Assembly: GCA_023953905.1 (NCBI GenBank)
Contig: JAMLJA010000006.1
Location: 124,001 to 188,000, forward strand
Direction: 5' to 3'
Origin: Rhizobiaceae bacterium
Lineage (GTDB): Bacteria > Pseudomonadota > Alphaproteobacteria > Rhizobiales > Rhizobiaceae
Length of the DNA stretch: 64,000 nucleotides
Translations under genes and position numbers: made by a program
Notes under the pieces: model-generated
What the model saw: only the letters and a program-made list of their open reading frames with translations
The model's database searches: none
What the model was told of the DNA's origin: nothing
Part shown: positions 1 through 9,349 of the stretch, in pieces
Layout of the letters: each line of letters starts with the position of its first letter
Numbering within the stretch: the first letter of the stretch is position 1

Positions 1-346
1 CTGCTTCCCGGAAAATTTCTCCCGTCCCGATCCAGATCAAAAGGCCGTCGCGTCTGAACATTCCCGCCAGCGCAAGTGCAAAGCCTGCTGTCGTGCCTGC
101 CTCACGGGTGGCGGCGCCATGGATCTCCACCATGCCGCTCGAGGACATGCCACCGCCCAATGCTGCATCGAAACTGGCTGCGCCGGTGGAAAAGACAGAA
201 GGAACGGGCTGCCCCGCCTGTCGCGAGACCACACGACCGGTTTCCATGCGGTTCTCCTCGAGCCGCTCTGGCAACACGCCTTCGATCTTCGCAATTTTAT
301 GGCGCAAGGCACAAATGATACCCGGCGCCATGGCGGCACTCGCCAT
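1..346 (-). CDS. imuA: ImuA-like SOS mutagenesis protein (5' part, runs off window)
   Basis: The 115 codons seen match the N-terminus of ImuA, the RecA-like accessory protein of the alphaproteobacterial ImuA-ImuB-DnaE2 mutasome for translesion synthesis. The visible signature is a basic helix (ALRHKIAKIEG), a linker, and the FSTGAASFDAALGGG segment that starts the RecA-like fold. The ATG is preceded by AGGGGAAC. An SOS box 19 bp upstream fits this identity. imuB and dnaE2 would be expected to the left of the window but are not visible. The C-terminal part is missing only because the window ends. Confidence 0.75.
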   Translation of the reverse strand, partial: MASAAMAPGIICALRHKIAKIEGVLPERLEENRMETGRVVSRQAGQPVPSVFSTGAASFDAALGGGMSSSGMVEIHGAATREAGTTAGFALALAGMFRRDGLLIWIGTGEIFREA

Positions 347-364
347 GTCGTTCCCCTGAGATGT

Positions 365-379
365 GTTCCTGTTATGTTC
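365..379 (-). promoter_or_regulatory. LexA (SOS) box upstream of imuA
   Basis: GTTC-CTGTTAT-GTTC on the plus strand is the exact alphaproteobacterial LexA direct repeat GTTC-N7-GTTC. It lies 19-33 bp upstream of the imuA start, where LexA would block transcription. The divergent metallopeptidase gene starts 145 bp to the other side. Confidence 0.8.
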
Positions 380-523
380 TTATGGATTCCAGAGGCCCGC
401 TTAAGAGTCAAGCGGGCAGGAGGGGAATTTATTCCTGCCGAAGCCTTCTGGCTTCCGCCGATCGATGCAGTGGGGCTCGAAAGCACACCTGCAACGGGCT
501 ATATGCGGGCAAAAGGATCACAT

Positions 524-946
524 ATGGCACGCATCTATCAGACCCGCGCCTGGCATAACCAGCTTTCGCCCTCCATCGATGAACTGGAGCTCATGGCGCT
601 GGAGGCTTATGCGCATCTGCCGGAGGAATTCCGAACGCTGACGGGAGAGATCGTCATTCAGATCGCAGAGTTTCCCACCGAGGAAATCATGGACGATCTG
701 TCGCTGGAAACGCCTTTCGATCTGCTTGGCCTTTTCGAAGGCAGAGGTCTTGCCGAGCGCTGGAACCCGGCGACGGGAGAAGGGCCCAATCGCGTCACTC
801 TCTACCGTCGCGCGATACTGGATTACTGGGCCGAGAATGAGGAAACGATGGGCGATATCGTCACCCATGTGCTCATCCACGAAATAGGCCACCATTTCGG
901 TCTGTCGGACGACGATATGCAGAAGATCGAGTCGAGCGTCGAATAA
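524..946 (+). CDS. Small zincin-like metallopeptidase family protein (DUF1025/Zincin_1 type)
   Basis: This 140-residue protein has the zinc-binding motif HEIGHHFG at residues 119-126 (H119, E120, H123) followed by LSDDD, the signature of the PF06262 minimal metallopeptidase family. No signal peptide is seen, so it is probably cytoplasmic. The substrate of the family is not established. The ATG was chosen because AAAAGGATC lies just upstream and the family begins near this point; the reading frame stays open for 135 codons further 5' without family similarity. It is divergent from imuA. Confidence 0.85.
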   Translation: MARIYQTRAWHNQLSPSIDELELMALEAYAHLPEEFRTLTGEIVIQIAEFPTEEIMDDLSLETPFDLLGLFEGRGLAERWNPATGEGPNRVTLYRRAILDYWAENEETMGDIVTHVLIHEIGHHFGLSDDDMQKIESSVE

Positions 947-987
947 GGCGCCGCTCGCGCGGTCGGAAAGTCCCTGTCAGGTGGCGC

Positions 988-1194
988 CTATTGCTCGCCG
1001 AGCTTCATGTCCGGATCATATTCCCGGCCTTCCACATCTTTCACCACGGCCTGACCGCACCGCATGGTCTGGGAAGCGGCATCGAAGGCATAAGTGGGGG
1101 AGCCATGGAGGCACCAGCCCTTGTTCAATGCTGCCGTCACCTTGTGACAGAAGCTTGAATCGTCGGGACCGGAGAGGAAGCGATAAAGTTTCAT
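988..1194 (-). CDS. DUF1737 small protein
   Basis: A 68-residue protein starting MKLYRFLSGPDD, with a KVTAALNKGWCLHGSPT core and a conserved-looking CGQAVVKDV stretch. This fits the DUF1737 family of small bacterial proteins of unknown role. It lies 28 bp downstream of the CitE-like gene on the same strand and may share its transcript. No membrane segment or signal peptide is seen. Confidence 0.7.
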   Translation of the reverse strand: MKLYRFLSGPDDSSFCHKVTAALNKGWCLHGSPTYAFDAASQTMRCGQAVVKDVEGREYDPDMKLGEQ

Positions 1195-1222
1195 GACAGT
1201 TTCCGAATGACGTGACGCGAGA

Positions 1223-2110
1223 TCAGGATGGCGCCACAGCAGCCTTGGACAACAGGCGTTCCGCCTGGGCAAGATGCAGGCGCTCGACCATTCGGCCGGA
1301 GATCTGAATGACGCCCTTGCCGGCATTTTCCGGCGAGGCGAAAGCCGCGACGATGGCGCGCGCTTCAGCAACGGCTTCCGGGGCTGGTGAAAAAGCAGAA
1401 TTGGCGGCTTCGATCTGTCCGGGATGGATCAGGGTCTTGCCGTCAAAACCCATTGCGGCCGCCTCTTCACACTGACGGGCAAAGCCGTCCAGATTCCGGA
1501 AATCGTTGAAGACGCCATCCACGACATCAATGCCGCCGGCGCGGGCCGCCATGACCATCTGCAGGAGAAAAGGCACGAGATAGCGCCGGTCCGGCACGTC
1601 GCTTATGCCGGTTTCCTTCACGAGGTCGTTGGTGCCGGCCACGAAGCATGAAAGACGCGAGGAGCGGTCGCGCCCGAGTTCGGCAATCGATCCGAGATTC
1701 AGTATGGCGCGCGGCGTCTCGATCATGGCCCAGAGCGTTGTGGCGGCAGGGACATCGGCCCCGTCGAGCCTGTCGTTGGCCTCCAGTATATCGCGCGGCG
1801 TATCGACCTTTGGCAGCAGGATCGCATCCGGTTGCAAGGTGGCTGCAAGCGCCAAGTCATCGGCGCCCCATTCGCTGGTCATGGCATTGACCCGGATGAC
1901 CATTTCCCGCTCGCCCCAGGAAGGGGCGGCGAAGAATCGCTTCAGATTGTCGCGCGCAGTCTGCTTCTCATCCGGACCGACCGCATCCTCCAGATCAATA
2001 ATGACGACATCGCAAGCGAGCGATCCGAGCTTTGCAAGCGCCTTTTCATTGGTGGCTGGCACGTAAAGAGCGGAGCGGCGCGCTCGGCGCGTCGATTGAT
2101 CTGGCTTCAT
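1223..2110 (-). CDS. CitE-like CoA ester lyase (HpcH/HpaI aldolase family)
   Basis: This 295-residue TIM-barrel protein has the CitE-family hallmarks RRSALYVPATNEKALAK near the N-terminus, IIDLEDAVGPDEK (metal/substrate acidic residues), VIRVNA and a C-terminal GKTLIHPGQIEAAN motif. The family comprises magnesium-dependent lyases or thioesterases acting on malyl-CoA, citramalyl-CoA or citryl-CoA. Without neighbouring citrate-lyase subunits a stand-alone malyl/citramalyl-CoA lyase-like activity is more likely. The start sits about 13 bp downstream of CGGAG. It is divergent from the FAD oxidoreductase gene across a 99-bp gap. Confidence 0.85.
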   Translation of the reverse strand: MKPDQSTRRARRSALYVPATNEKALAKLGSLACDVVIIDLEDAVGPDEKQTARDNLKRFFAAPSWGEREMVIRVNAMTSEWGADDLALAATLQPDAILLPKVDTPRDILEANDRLDGADVPAATTLWAMIETPRAILNLGSIAELGRDRSSRLSCFVAGTNDLVKETGISDVPDRRYLVPFLLQMVMAARAGGIDVVDGVFNDFRNLDGFARQCEEAAAMGFDGKTLIHPGQIEAANSAFSPAPEAVAEARAIVAAFASPENAGKGVIQISGRMVERLHLAQAERLLSKAAVAPS

Positions 2111-2209
2111 AGGCGTTTCATGCTCCGTGCTGGCTCCATCCGCAAGCCCTTGCTGGCAAAGCGTAAAGCTGATTGTGTCAATATTCTTTGAAATTCCTGG
2201 AATTCTGGA

Positions 2210-3379
2210 ATGTCCCGTTACGACGTCATCATCATCGGCGGCGCGATCGTCGGAAGCTCGGTGGCATATTATCTTCGCGAAGAAGGATTTGCCGGGTCGA
2301 TTGCCGTCATCGAACGAGATCCGCAATTCGCGCAGGCGGCAACGACGCTGTCGATGGCATCTATCCGGCAGCAATTTTCGATCCCGGAGAACATTCGGCT
2401 GTCCATGTTCACGCTTGGACTTTTCCGGCGTCTGAAGGAGGAGTTCGGTGCGGACGCCGATATCGGCTTTCGCGAGGGCGGGTATCTGATTCTGGCCTCT
2501 GCGGAGGGCTTGCCCGTTCTGCAGGAAAATCACCGGACGCAGCTTGCGGAAGGTGCCGATATCGTTCTGGAAGATCCCGACGCCCTGACGCGGCGGTTCC
2601 CTTGGCTCTCGACCGAGGGCGTCGCGGGAGGCGCCTATGGCCGCGCAGGCGAGGGCTGGTTCGACGCGCATGCCATGCTCGGACTGTTTCGCAAGGCTCT
2701 CAAGGCCAGGAATGTGGACCTGATCAGTGCCAGTGTCGTCGGCATCACGCGAAATGGAAATCGCGTTGACGGCGTCACGCTCGACAATGGCATGACGCTG
2801 CAAGGCGGCATCGTCGTGAACGCAGCCGGTCCCAATGGCGGCAAGGTCGCGGCACTTGCAGGCATCGACCTTCCCGTGGAGCCACGCAAGCGCACGGTCT
2901 TCGTGTTCGAGGCGCGGGAGAACTATTCCGACATGCCGCTGCTCGTCGATCCCGGCGGCGTCTATGTGCGGCCTGAAGGTTCGGTCTACCTCACTGGCGG
3001 CGGCGAGAACCATGAAGGCGAGCGTGCGGCCGATCCGAATGATTTCGATCCGGACTGGTCGCTGTTCGAGGACATCATCTGGCCTTCGCTGGCGCTGCGT
3101 GTTCCCGCCTTCGAGGCGATCAAAGCCACCCGCGCATGGGCGGGTCATTATGACTACAACGTTCTCGATCAGAATGCGGTGTTGGGGCCGCATCCCGACG
3201 TGACGAATTTTCTCTTCGCCAATGGATTTTCAGGCCATGGGCTCCAGCAGGCGCCGGCCGCAGGTCGCGCCATCGCGGAACTGGTCGTGCATGGCGCCTA
3301 CCGCACCATCGATTGTTCGGCCTTCGGCTATGAACGTATTGCCGCCGGCCGGGCGTTCCGGGAGCTGAACGTCATCTGA
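2210..3379 (+). CDS. FAD-dependent oxidoreductase, DAO family
   Basis: A 389-residue D-amino-acid-oxidase-fold flavoprotein. The N-terminal dinucleotide-binding motif is [19 protein letters not shown] (residues 4-22). The middle has [16 protein letters not shown], and the C-terminus has [15 protein letters not shown] and [24 protein letters not shown], the usual FAD-closing motif. Relatives oxidise amine groups of amino acids or N-methylated glycines with oxygen or a quinone. The substrate cannot be read here. The short intergenic region shared with the CitE-like gene may hold a common regulatory site. Confidence 0.85.
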   Translation: MSRYDVIIIGGAIVGSSVAYYLREEGFAGSIAVIERDPQFAQAATTLSMASIRQQFSIPENIRLSMFTLGLFRRLKEEFGADADIGFREGGYLILASAEGLPVLQENHRTQLAEGADIVLEDPDALTRRFPWLSTEGVAGGAYGRAGEGWFDAHAMLGLFRKALKARNVDLISASVVGITRNGNRVDGVTLDNGMTLQGGIVVNAAGPNGGKVAALAGIDLPVEPRKRTVFVFEARENYSDMPLLVDPGGVYVRPEGSVYLTGGGENHEGERAADPNDFDPDWSLFEDIIWPSLALRVPAFEAIKATRAWAGHYDYNVLDQNAVLGPHPDVTNFLFANGFSGHGLQQAPAAGRAIAELVVHGAYRTIDCSAFGYERIAAGRAFRELNVI

Positions 3380-3474
3380 AGGTGGGCCTCCAAAGAAGCG
3401 TTCCGCGTCGGGAGGGTTTGAATCTGGAGCTGGCTTGTGTAAAGCAGGCTCGAAGTCGAAGTATGGGCACAGCA

Positions 3475-4080
3475 ATGGACAAGTTTACGAAACTCACCGG
3501 TGTTGCGGCACCCCTGCCGATCGTCAATGTCGATACCGACATGATCATTCCGAAAGACTATCTGAAGACCATCAAGCGGACGGGTCTCAGCAAGGGTCTT
3601 TTTGCGGAGATGCGTTTTAACGAGGACGGCACCGAGAACCCGGATTTCGTGCTCAACAAGCCAGCCTATCGCAAGGCCGAGATTCTGGTTGCAGGCGACA
3701 ATTTCGGTTGCGGTTCGAGCCGTGAGCACGCACCATGGGCCTTGCTCGACTTCGGCATTCGTTGTGTGATTTCGACCTCATTCGCCGACATTTTCTACAA
3801 TAACTGTTTCAAGAACGGCATCCTGCCGGTCACCGTCAGCGCCGAAGATCTTGAAAAGCTGCTCGACGACGCATCGCGCGGTGCAAACGCGACGCTCACC
3901 ATCGATCTCGAAGCAAAAGAGATCCGCGGGCCTGACGGCGGCGTGATCAAATTCGACCTGGATGATTTCAAGCGCCACTGCCTGCTCAACGGGCTCGACG
4001 ATATCGGGCTGACCATGGAGAAGGCGGCGTCGATCGATACTTTTGAGAAGGCTACGGCACAAAGCCGCCCTTGGGCGTGA
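3475..4080 (+). CDS. leuD: 3-isopropylmalate dehydratase small subunit
   Basis: LeuD pairs with LeuC to isomerise 2-isopropylmalate to 3-isopropylmalate in leucine synthesis. The 201-residue product has the swivel-domain landmarks [42 protein letters not shown] and [16 protein letters not shown]. The length matches rhizobial LeuD when starting at MDKFTKLTG. An in-frame ATG four codons earlier is possible and neither start has a strong ribosome-binding site. leuB follows 2.5 kb later after four unrelated genes; leuC is not in the window. Confidence 0.95.
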   Translation: MDKFTKLTGVAAPLPIVNVDTDMIIPKDYLKTIKRTGLSKGLFAEMRFNEDGTENPDFVLNKPAYRKAEILVAGDNFGCGSSREHAPWALLDFGIRCVISTSFADIFYNNCFKNGILPVTVSAEDLEKLLDDASRGANATLTIDLEAKEIRGPDGGVIKFDLDDFKRHCLLNGLDDIGLTMEKAASIDTFEKATAQSRPWA

Positions 4081-4173
4081 TTGGGAGCCCGATTGCTGGC
4101 GGAAGCCTTACAAGCCGGCTGATTTCGAGGCGACTGGGACCCGGCGTGGTCGCCTTTCTGTGGAGGATGGACA

Positions 4174-5004
4174 ATGTTTCGCAGAGTGTTTGCGTCGCTG
4201 GCTGTTGCCGGCTTCCTGACGGGTCATGCTCTGGCCGAGGACATCGCGCCACCTGAAAACATCCCGTTCGACGGCGGGACGTTCACCATCACGCAAAACC
4301 CTGATTACGAGAAGGTCCTGACCTATGACGGTCAGGAGATCGCTCGCAACTACATGGTCTTCTTCGACAGGCAGATGAAGGTCGGCGAACTCGATGTGGC
4401 CCTATTCTCCGTAGGGGACGGCGGCAATATGTGTGGTCCCGCTACGGTGATCGCGTGGAAGGAAGACGGACACCTCCAGAATGACATCGTCGGCGAGGAT
4501 TGTGGTGCGCCGCCCGTTTCGGTCAGCGTTTCGGCAATCCACTTCGTACCCTATCTGCTGCCGGGAGAGACGGCCGCGTTGCAATACTGGACTCCCGAGG
4601 AAGGCATCCGGACTGCGGGCAATCTTACCTTCACGCCGCAACCGGATACGGATTGGGATGATTTCGATCCGGAAACGACCCAGTACATGCTTGCAACCTT
4701 CGACAATGCCGCAATCTACGATGCGGCGAAGGCTTTGCTGGGCGATGACCTGACGCAGGTCGTGACCGGGCTTCTGACGGGTGGCGATGCACAGCTTCAG
4801 GAGGATGGCTCGATCATCGGCTATGGCTGCGTGCCACACGCCTGCGGCGGCTCCGACAGCTTCATGGCAATCGATCTCAAGGGCAAGAAACTCTATTTCG
4901 CGCAGCAGGGGCAACCGCAACTGCAGACCTGGCCGGCTCTGGCCACCTGGCCGGCACCGCTGAAGACGGCGATGGAAGCCGCGATCGGGCCGAACCGGCA
5001 ATAG
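4174..5004 (+). CDS. Exported protein of unknown function
   Basis: A 276-residue protein with a clear signal peptide (RRVFASLAVAGFLTGHALA, cleavage predicted after ALA at about residue 21). The mature part is acidic and aromatic with a GGNMCGPATVIAWK motif and four further cysteines (EDCG, GYGCVPHACGG) that could form disulfides in the periplasm. I do not recognise a named family. The start follows GGAGGA. It lies between leuD and ridA in the same direction, but the 93-bp gap upstream leaves cotranscription uncertain. Confidence 0.8.
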   Translation: MFRRVFASLAVAGFLTGHALAEDIAPPENIPFDGGTFTITQNPDYEKVLTYDGQEIARNYMVFFDRQMKVGELDVALFSVGDGGNMCGPATVIAWKEDGHLQNDIVGEDCGAPPVSVSVSAIHFVPYLLPGETAALQYWTPEEGIRTAGNLTFTPQPDTDWDDFDPETTQYMLATFDNAAIYDAAKALLGDDLTQVVTGLLTGGDAQLQEDGSIIGYGCVPHACGGSDSFMAIDLKGKKLYFAQQGQPQLQTWPALATWPAPLKTAMEAAIGPNRQ

Positions 5005-5025
5005 TCGACGACGAGAGTTCCGCAC

Positions 5026-5412
5026 ATGACGCGCAAGCTGATTTCAACCGGATCGCCTTTCGAAAAGACGGCCGGCTATTCAAGGGCCGTGGTTCAGGGC
5101 GACTGGTGCTTTGTCGCGGGTACGACCGGCTATGACTATTTCACCATGTCGATGCCGGAGGCGGTCGAGGATCAGGCGCGAAATGCACTGGGAACCATTG
5201 CCAAGGCGCTCGAAGAGGCAGGTTTTGAAATGGCTGACGTGGTGCGATCGCACTACTACGTCACCGATCGCGCCTTTGTCAGCCGTGTCTATCCGGTGTT
5301 TGGCGAGGCATTTGGCGAGATCAGGCCTGCCGCGACCCTGCTCGTATGTGATCTTGCCGAGCCCGAAATGAAGATCGAAATCGAGGTAACCGCGCTGCGT
5401 CGCAGCGCCTGA
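5026..5412 (+). CDS. RidA family protein (Rid/YjgF)
   Basis: A 128-residue Rid-fold protein with IGSPFEKTAGYSRAVVQGDWCFVAGTTG at the start, DVVRSHYYVTD in the centre and RPAATLLVCDLAEPEMKIEIEVTALR at the end. RidA members hydrolyse reactive enamines and imines produced by PLP enzymes. The catalytic arginine of true RidA is expected in the RPAATL segment and is present. A second Rid protein occurs at 35451-35879, so this copy has a different partner. It is convergent with the Gfo/Idh gene, 4 bp away. Confidence 0.85.
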   Translation: MTRKLISTGSPFEKTAGYSRAVVQGDWCFVAGTTGYDYFTMSMPEAVEDQARNALGTIAKALEEAGFEMADVVRSHYYVTDRAFVSRVYPVFGEAFGEIRPAATLLVCDLAEPEMKIEIEVTALRRSA

Positions 5413-5416
5413 TCCG

Positions 5417-6463
5417 TCAGACCTTTTCCGCCAGTCCGCTGGCTGCCGAGCGATACATGGCGTCCAGCGTTTCGGCCACGCGTGCACCATTCTCGCCATT
5501 GGCTTCATTCGCCTTCACATTGCCAAGGCAGACGTCGATGAAGGCATTGATCGGCGCTCTGCCGTCATAGTCGCCGCTGCCGGGCGCCAGCTCCATTTTC
5601 TGCTCGCCGGTTCCATCCAGCCGATGAAGCTCGAGCCGCTCACGCTCGGCGTCGAAGACAAGCATGCCCTCCGTGCCGAAGATGCGGATGTCGAGTTGCG
5701 GACGGCTGTGCTTGGGCAGAAGCGCGGCGCCGGAGAGAGCCATTGTCGCGCCGTTCGTGCAGCGGACCGAGGCGGCATCGAAATAGTCGACGCCTGTCGC
5801 GGAATTCCCCGAGAAACAGAACACGCTCTCCGGTTTCAGCTCGGGCGCGACGCGATACACCCAGGCGATAGAGTGAGACATCTGCCCCCAGCCATAGCCG
5901 CCGGCACGCTTCGGATCGGCCCATGAAGAGGCGGGTGGGCGATACATATGTTCGGCCGTTTCGAGCATCGGCTTACCGCCGAAAAGGTCGTCCAGCGCGG
6001 TGGCAAACTGGCAAACGACATGGCGAACCTGACCGATACGCCCGGCCGCGATGATCTCGCCCGCCTGTCGCGTGTAGTCGGTGAAATTGTAGCCGCAGGG
6101 GATCATGATCTCGCGCCCGGCCTTTTGTGCCGCGCGCAACATGGCGCGTGCATCGGCAGCAGTCGTGGCCATCGGCTTCTCGATCAGTGCGTGGACCCCC
6201 GCTTCGAGCACGGGAATGGCTGCCTGTCTGTGCATGACATGAGGGGTGGAAATGATGGCGCCGTCGAGCTCTTCGCTTGCCACCAGCTCCTCGACGCTTG
6301 CATAGCGCCGGGCGATGCCAAACCTGTCGCCAACGGCGGCCAGACGTGCCGGATCGACGTCAGCGATGGCGACTATCTCGGCGCGCCCATCGGCCTGCGC
6401 TGTGGGGATGTGGCTGAAGGTGGCCCACCAACCGGTGCCGACCACTGCGAGTTTTACCGTCAT
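5417..6463 (-). CDS. Gfo/Idh/MocA family NAD(P)-dependent oxidoreductase
   Basis: This 348-residue protein has an N-terminal Rossmann motif VVGTGWWATFSHIPTAQ, the STPHVMHRQAAIPVLEAGVHALIEKPMA segment with the family's EKP motif, and a C-terminal mixed domain. Members oxidise or reduce sugars, inositols or related polyols. The substrate is not evident. The start was chosen where GGGAGG precedes MTVKLAV; the open frame extends 23 codons further without similarity. It points towards ridA and away from leuB. Confidence 0.85.
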   Translation of the reverse strand: MTVKLAVVGTGWWATFSHIPTAQADGRAEIVAIADVDPARLAAVGDRFGIARRYASVEELVASEELDGAIISTPHVMHRQAAIPVLEAGVHALIEKPMATTAADARAMLRAAQKAGREIMIPCGYNFTDYTRQAGEIIAAGRIGQVRHVVCQFATALDDLFGGKPMLETAEHMYRPPASSWADPKRAGGYGWGQMSHSIAWVYRVAPELKPESVFCFSGNSATGVDYFDAASVRCTNGATMALSGAALLPKHSRPQLDIRIFGTEGMLVFDAERERLELHRLDGTGEQKMELAPGSGDYDGRAPINAFIDVCLGNVKANEANGENGARVAETLDAMYRSAASGLAEKV

Positions 6464-6634
6464 CGATCCTCCCTTGCGGAGCGATTGTCTCGCTCTCTCC
6501 TCACCTGAGCCTAGCAGTAAGCGCGCGCCCATGCCGATGCAAGCGCGTGGCGGATGATCCGGCTCGACAAATGCCCTTGCGCGCGATGGCTACGGGAGCT
6601 AGCAAGACGCCGACTTTATCGAAAGGACCTGCAT

Positions 6635-7747
6635 ATGGCATCGCGCAAACTTCTTCTCCTGCCTGGCGACGGAATCGGCCCGGAGGCCATGGCTGAAGTC
6701 AAGAAAATCATCGCTGTCATGAACGACAAGTTCAACGCGGGATTCGAGACGGAAGAGGGACTGGTCGGCGGTTGTGCCTATGACGCCCATGGCGCGGCGA
6801 TTTCGGAAGAGGACATGACCAAGGCGATGGCGGCGGACGCCGTGCTGTTCGGCGCCGTTGGCGGGCCCAAGTGGGATGGTGTCCCCTATGAAGTGCGGCC
6901 GGAAGCCGGCCTTCTGCGCCTGCGCAAGGACATGGAGCTATTCGCCAATCTGCGTCCGGCAATCTGCTATCCGGCACTCGCCGCTTCCTCGTCGCTGAAG
7001 CCGGAAGTGGTCGAAGGGCTCGATATCCTGATTCTGCGCGAACTGACCGGCGGCGTCTATTTCGGCGAACCCAAGACGATCACCGATCTCGGCAACGGGC
7101 AGAAGCGCGCGGTCGACACGCAGGTCTATGACACGTTCGAGATCGAACGCATCGCAGGCGTTGCCTTCGAGCTGGCGCGCACGCGCGGCAACAAGGTCTG
7201 CTCGATGGAAAAGCGCAATGTGATGAAGTCGGGCGTGTTGTGGAACGAGGTCGTTACGGCCACGCACAAGGCCAAATATTCCGACGTCGAGCTTACGCAT
7301 ATGCTTGCCGATGCCGGCGGCATGCAGCTCGTGCGTTGGCCCAAGCAGTTCGACGTCATCGTCACGGACAATCTGTTCGGCGACATGCTGTCGGACGTGG
7401 CGGCAATGCTGACAGGTTCGCTTGGTATGCTGCCTTCGGCCTCGCTGGGCGCTCCGGATGCCAAGACAGGCAAGCGCAAGGCGCTCTACGAGCCGGTGCA
7501 CGGTTCGGCGCCGGACATTGCAGGTCAGGGCATCGCCAATCCGATCGCCATGATCGCATCCTTTGCCATGTGCCTGCGCTATTCGTTCAACATGGTGACC
7601 GAGGCGGATCGTCTGGACGCGGCCATCGCAGCCGTGCTCGAAGACGGATATCGCACGCGCGACATCATGTCGGACGGTTGCATCGAGCTGGGAACCGTGG
7701 ATATGGGCGACAAGATCGCCGAAAAATTCCAGGCGCTGATCGCGTAA
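6635..7747 (+). CDS. leuB: 3-isopropylmalate dehydrogenase
   Basis: LeuB oxidises and decarboxylates 3-isopropylmalate to 2-ketoisocaproate using NAD. The 370-residue protein starts [17 protein letters not shown] after GAAAGGA, which matches family length and start. Diagnostic segments are [36 protein letters not shown] and the C-terminal NAD/metal motif [21 protein letters not shown] with [14 protein letters not shown] strong terminator follows 34 bp after the stop. Confidence 0.97.
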   Translation: MASRKLLLLPGDGIGPEAMAEVKKIIAVMNDKFNAGFETEEGLVGGCAYDAHGAAISEEDMTKAMAADAVLFGAVGGPKWDGVPYEVRPEAGLLRLRKDMELFANLRPAICYPALAASSSLKPEVVEGLDILILRELTGGVYFGEPKTITDLGNGQKRAVDTQVYDTFEIERIAGVAFELARTRGNKVCSMEKRNVMKSGVLWNEVVTATHKAKYSDVELTHMLADAGGMQLVRWPKQFDVIVTDNLFGDMLSDVAAMLTGSLGMLPSASLGAPDAKTGKRKALYEPVHGSAPDIAGQGIANPIAMIASFAMCLRYSFNMVTEADRLDAAIAAVLEDGYRTRDIMSDGCIELGTVDMGDKIAEKFQALIA

Positions 7748-7780
7748 CACCTTCCGGCGAAAAACGAACTATCGCCATTG

Positions 7781-7808
7781 AAAGCCGTCCCTTGCGGGGC
7801 GGCTTTTT
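7781..7808. terminator. Rho-independent terminator between leuB and the DUF805 gene
   Basis: An 11-bp stem AAAGCCGTCCC / GGGGCGGCTTT (one G-T pair) with a TTGC loop is followed by a run of T. The A-rich opposite flank lets it serve the convergent gene as well. Confidence 0.85.
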
Positions 7809-8557
7809 CACATCCTGATACCGTCGGGCACAGCGCCCCATTTGTTATCGTGCTTCTGCGACGGCAGGAGCGTGATGACCAGGATCACGATGCCGCCGAT
7901 ATAGATGAAGGACAGTACGAAGAAGAGAAGGTAGAGCCAGCCCGACAGGCCGACATCATGAAAGCGCCGGACGGTCACCGCAATGCCGGGAATGAAGAGT
8001 ACGAGTGCGGTGATCGCGAAGAGAACCAGCGTGATTACCGGCGGGCCGTAATCGAGATTGCCGATCGCCGCATCGGCTGCCAGCCCGACGATACATGCCG
8101 CCAAAATCGCCAGGATCCAGAGCAGCACGAAGCTCCAGTATTCCTTGCGCCGGGCGCGGCCACGAAAGCGCGCATAGGCTTTTGTCGAGCAATATCTGAA
8201 ATAGCTCCAGACTCCCATATCCGGCGCACCAGCAGCCTGCACCGACCCTTCCTCCGATGCTGCGCCCCACGGTTGTTTCGCTCCTGCGACCGGAACTGAC
8301 GGTGCCCGGTGGCTAAGCGAAGGCGCTCTTGTTGCGGTGGTTTGCCGGTTGTCTTGTGCCGTCGCCGCTGCGACCTGATTGGCAAGACGGACATCCCGTG
8401 CGTTCTGGCCTTCGGGCTGGAAGTCTACCTTCATTCCCTTTGTGATGCGCTGGGACTGCATCAGGTCGTTGCGCGAGAACATGTAGCGGGTGCCGTCCTC
8501 GGCACTTATGAAGCCGATTCCCTGGCTCACGTCATAGTGCAGAATCTCGCCGCGCAT
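7808..8557 (-). CDS. Cold-shock-like domain plus DUF805 membrane protein
   Basis: A 249-residue protein in two parts. Residues 1-60 (MRGEILHYDVSQGIGFISAEDGTRYMFSRNDL) resemble a cold-shock/S1-like beta barrel, with the aromatic IGFI and YMF strands in place of the usual RNP motifs. After a proline/alanine linker of about 55 residues comes a DUF805 domain with the start YCSTKAYARFRGRARRKEYW, several hydrophobic segments, and the FHDVGLSGWLYLLFF motif. DUF805 proteins are small inner-membrane proteins of unknown role. GGAGG precedes the ATG. It lies 110 bp downstream of btaB and may be transcribed separately. Confidence 0.8.
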   Translation of the reverse strand: MRGEILHYDVSQGIGFISAEDGTRYMFSRNDLMQSQRITKGMKVDFQPEGQNARDVRLANQVAAATAQDNRQTTATRAPSLSHRAPSVPVAGAKQPWGAASEEGSVQAAGAPDMGVWSYFRYCSTKAYARFRGRARRKEYWSFVLLWILAILAACIVGLAADAAIGNLDYGPPVITLVLFAITALVLFIPGIAVTVRRFHDVGLSGWLYLLFFVLSFIYIGGIVILVITLLPSQKHDNKWGAVPDGIRM

Positions 8558-8667
8558 GCCCGCCTCCGTTTGGCGCACACTGTCCAAACCGGCTCGTTTC
8601 GGCAAGCCGGTACGTGCAGAACCGACAAGAATCGTAGTGGGTTCGCTTCCGAATCGCGGGGTCGGGC

Positions 8668-9348
8668 TCAGATCCGCTTTTGGTCCGGGCTGCCATATCC
8701 GGTCCGGATGGTCGCCAGCCATGCGAAGCCGCGGTGCAGCTTCACTTGGCGGCTTGTGCCGTCATGCCTTTTGGCGATCTCGTCACAGACGCTGAAAAGG
8801 TCGGGGCGGGGCGTGACGTGATACCAGCGGAGCCATTCGTAAAGCGCAGATCGGGACCAGCGCGGCAGTTGGCCCAGGTCGCCGAAGTCGACCACGTGCA
8901 GCTCCCCACCGGGCGTGAGACGGGCGGTCGCATTCGCAATGACCGTGCGCCACTGAGGGATCATCGACACCGCATAGGAAATGAAGATGCGATCAAAGGC
9001 GGTCTGGCCGAAAATGCGCGTCGGATCAAAGTCGGCTGCGTCGGCATAGGCAAGGCGCGTCTGCCCGCGGTATCCAGCTGCCGCGATCGCCTTGGCCGCT
9101 GTGTCGAGCATCTCACTCGATATGTCGATTCCGAAAAGGCGAGCACTCGGATAGCGCTGGGCGGTCTTGATGAGATTTCGCCCGGTCCCGCAGCCAATCT
9201 CAAGAACCGCGCCTCCAAGCGGCGGCTTGAGCCCGTCGATCATCGGGTCGCGGCCGAGGAGATAGAATTTGCGAGTCGCATCGTAGAAATGGCGCTGATG
9301 GCGATAGACGCGGTCCATCAGATGAGCATGTTCGATCCCGGTCGCCAT
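8668..9348 (-). CDS. btaB: DGTS betaine-lipid N-methyltransferase BtaB
   Basis: A 226-residue class I SAM-dependent methyltransferase with motif I LEIGCGTGRNLI, motif II LFGIDISSEML, and a DAADFDP acidic segment. BtaB methylates diacylglyceryl-homoserine three times to give the betaine lipid DGTS at the membrane. The assignment comes mainly from its position: its ATG is one base after the btaA stop, so translation is coupled. Alone it could be called a generic methyltransferase. Confidence 0.88.
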   Translation of the reverse strand: MATGIEHAHLMDRVYRHQRHFYDATRKFYLLGRDPMIDGLKPPLGGAVLEIGCGTGRNLIKTAQRYPSARLFGIDISSEMLDTAAKAIAAAGYRGQTRLAYADAADFDPTRIFGQTAFDRIFISYAVSMIPQWRTVIANATARLTPGGELHVVDFGDLGQLPRWSRSALYEWLRWYHVTPRPDLFSVCDEIAKRHDGTSRQVKLHRGFAWLATIRTGYGSPDQKRI

Positions 9349-9349
9349 G

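Noticed and set aside
37..486. 149-codon minus-strand ORF at the left edge
   Set aside because: It is an out-of-frame shadow of imuA, which is open to the window edge and has a proper start and SOS box.
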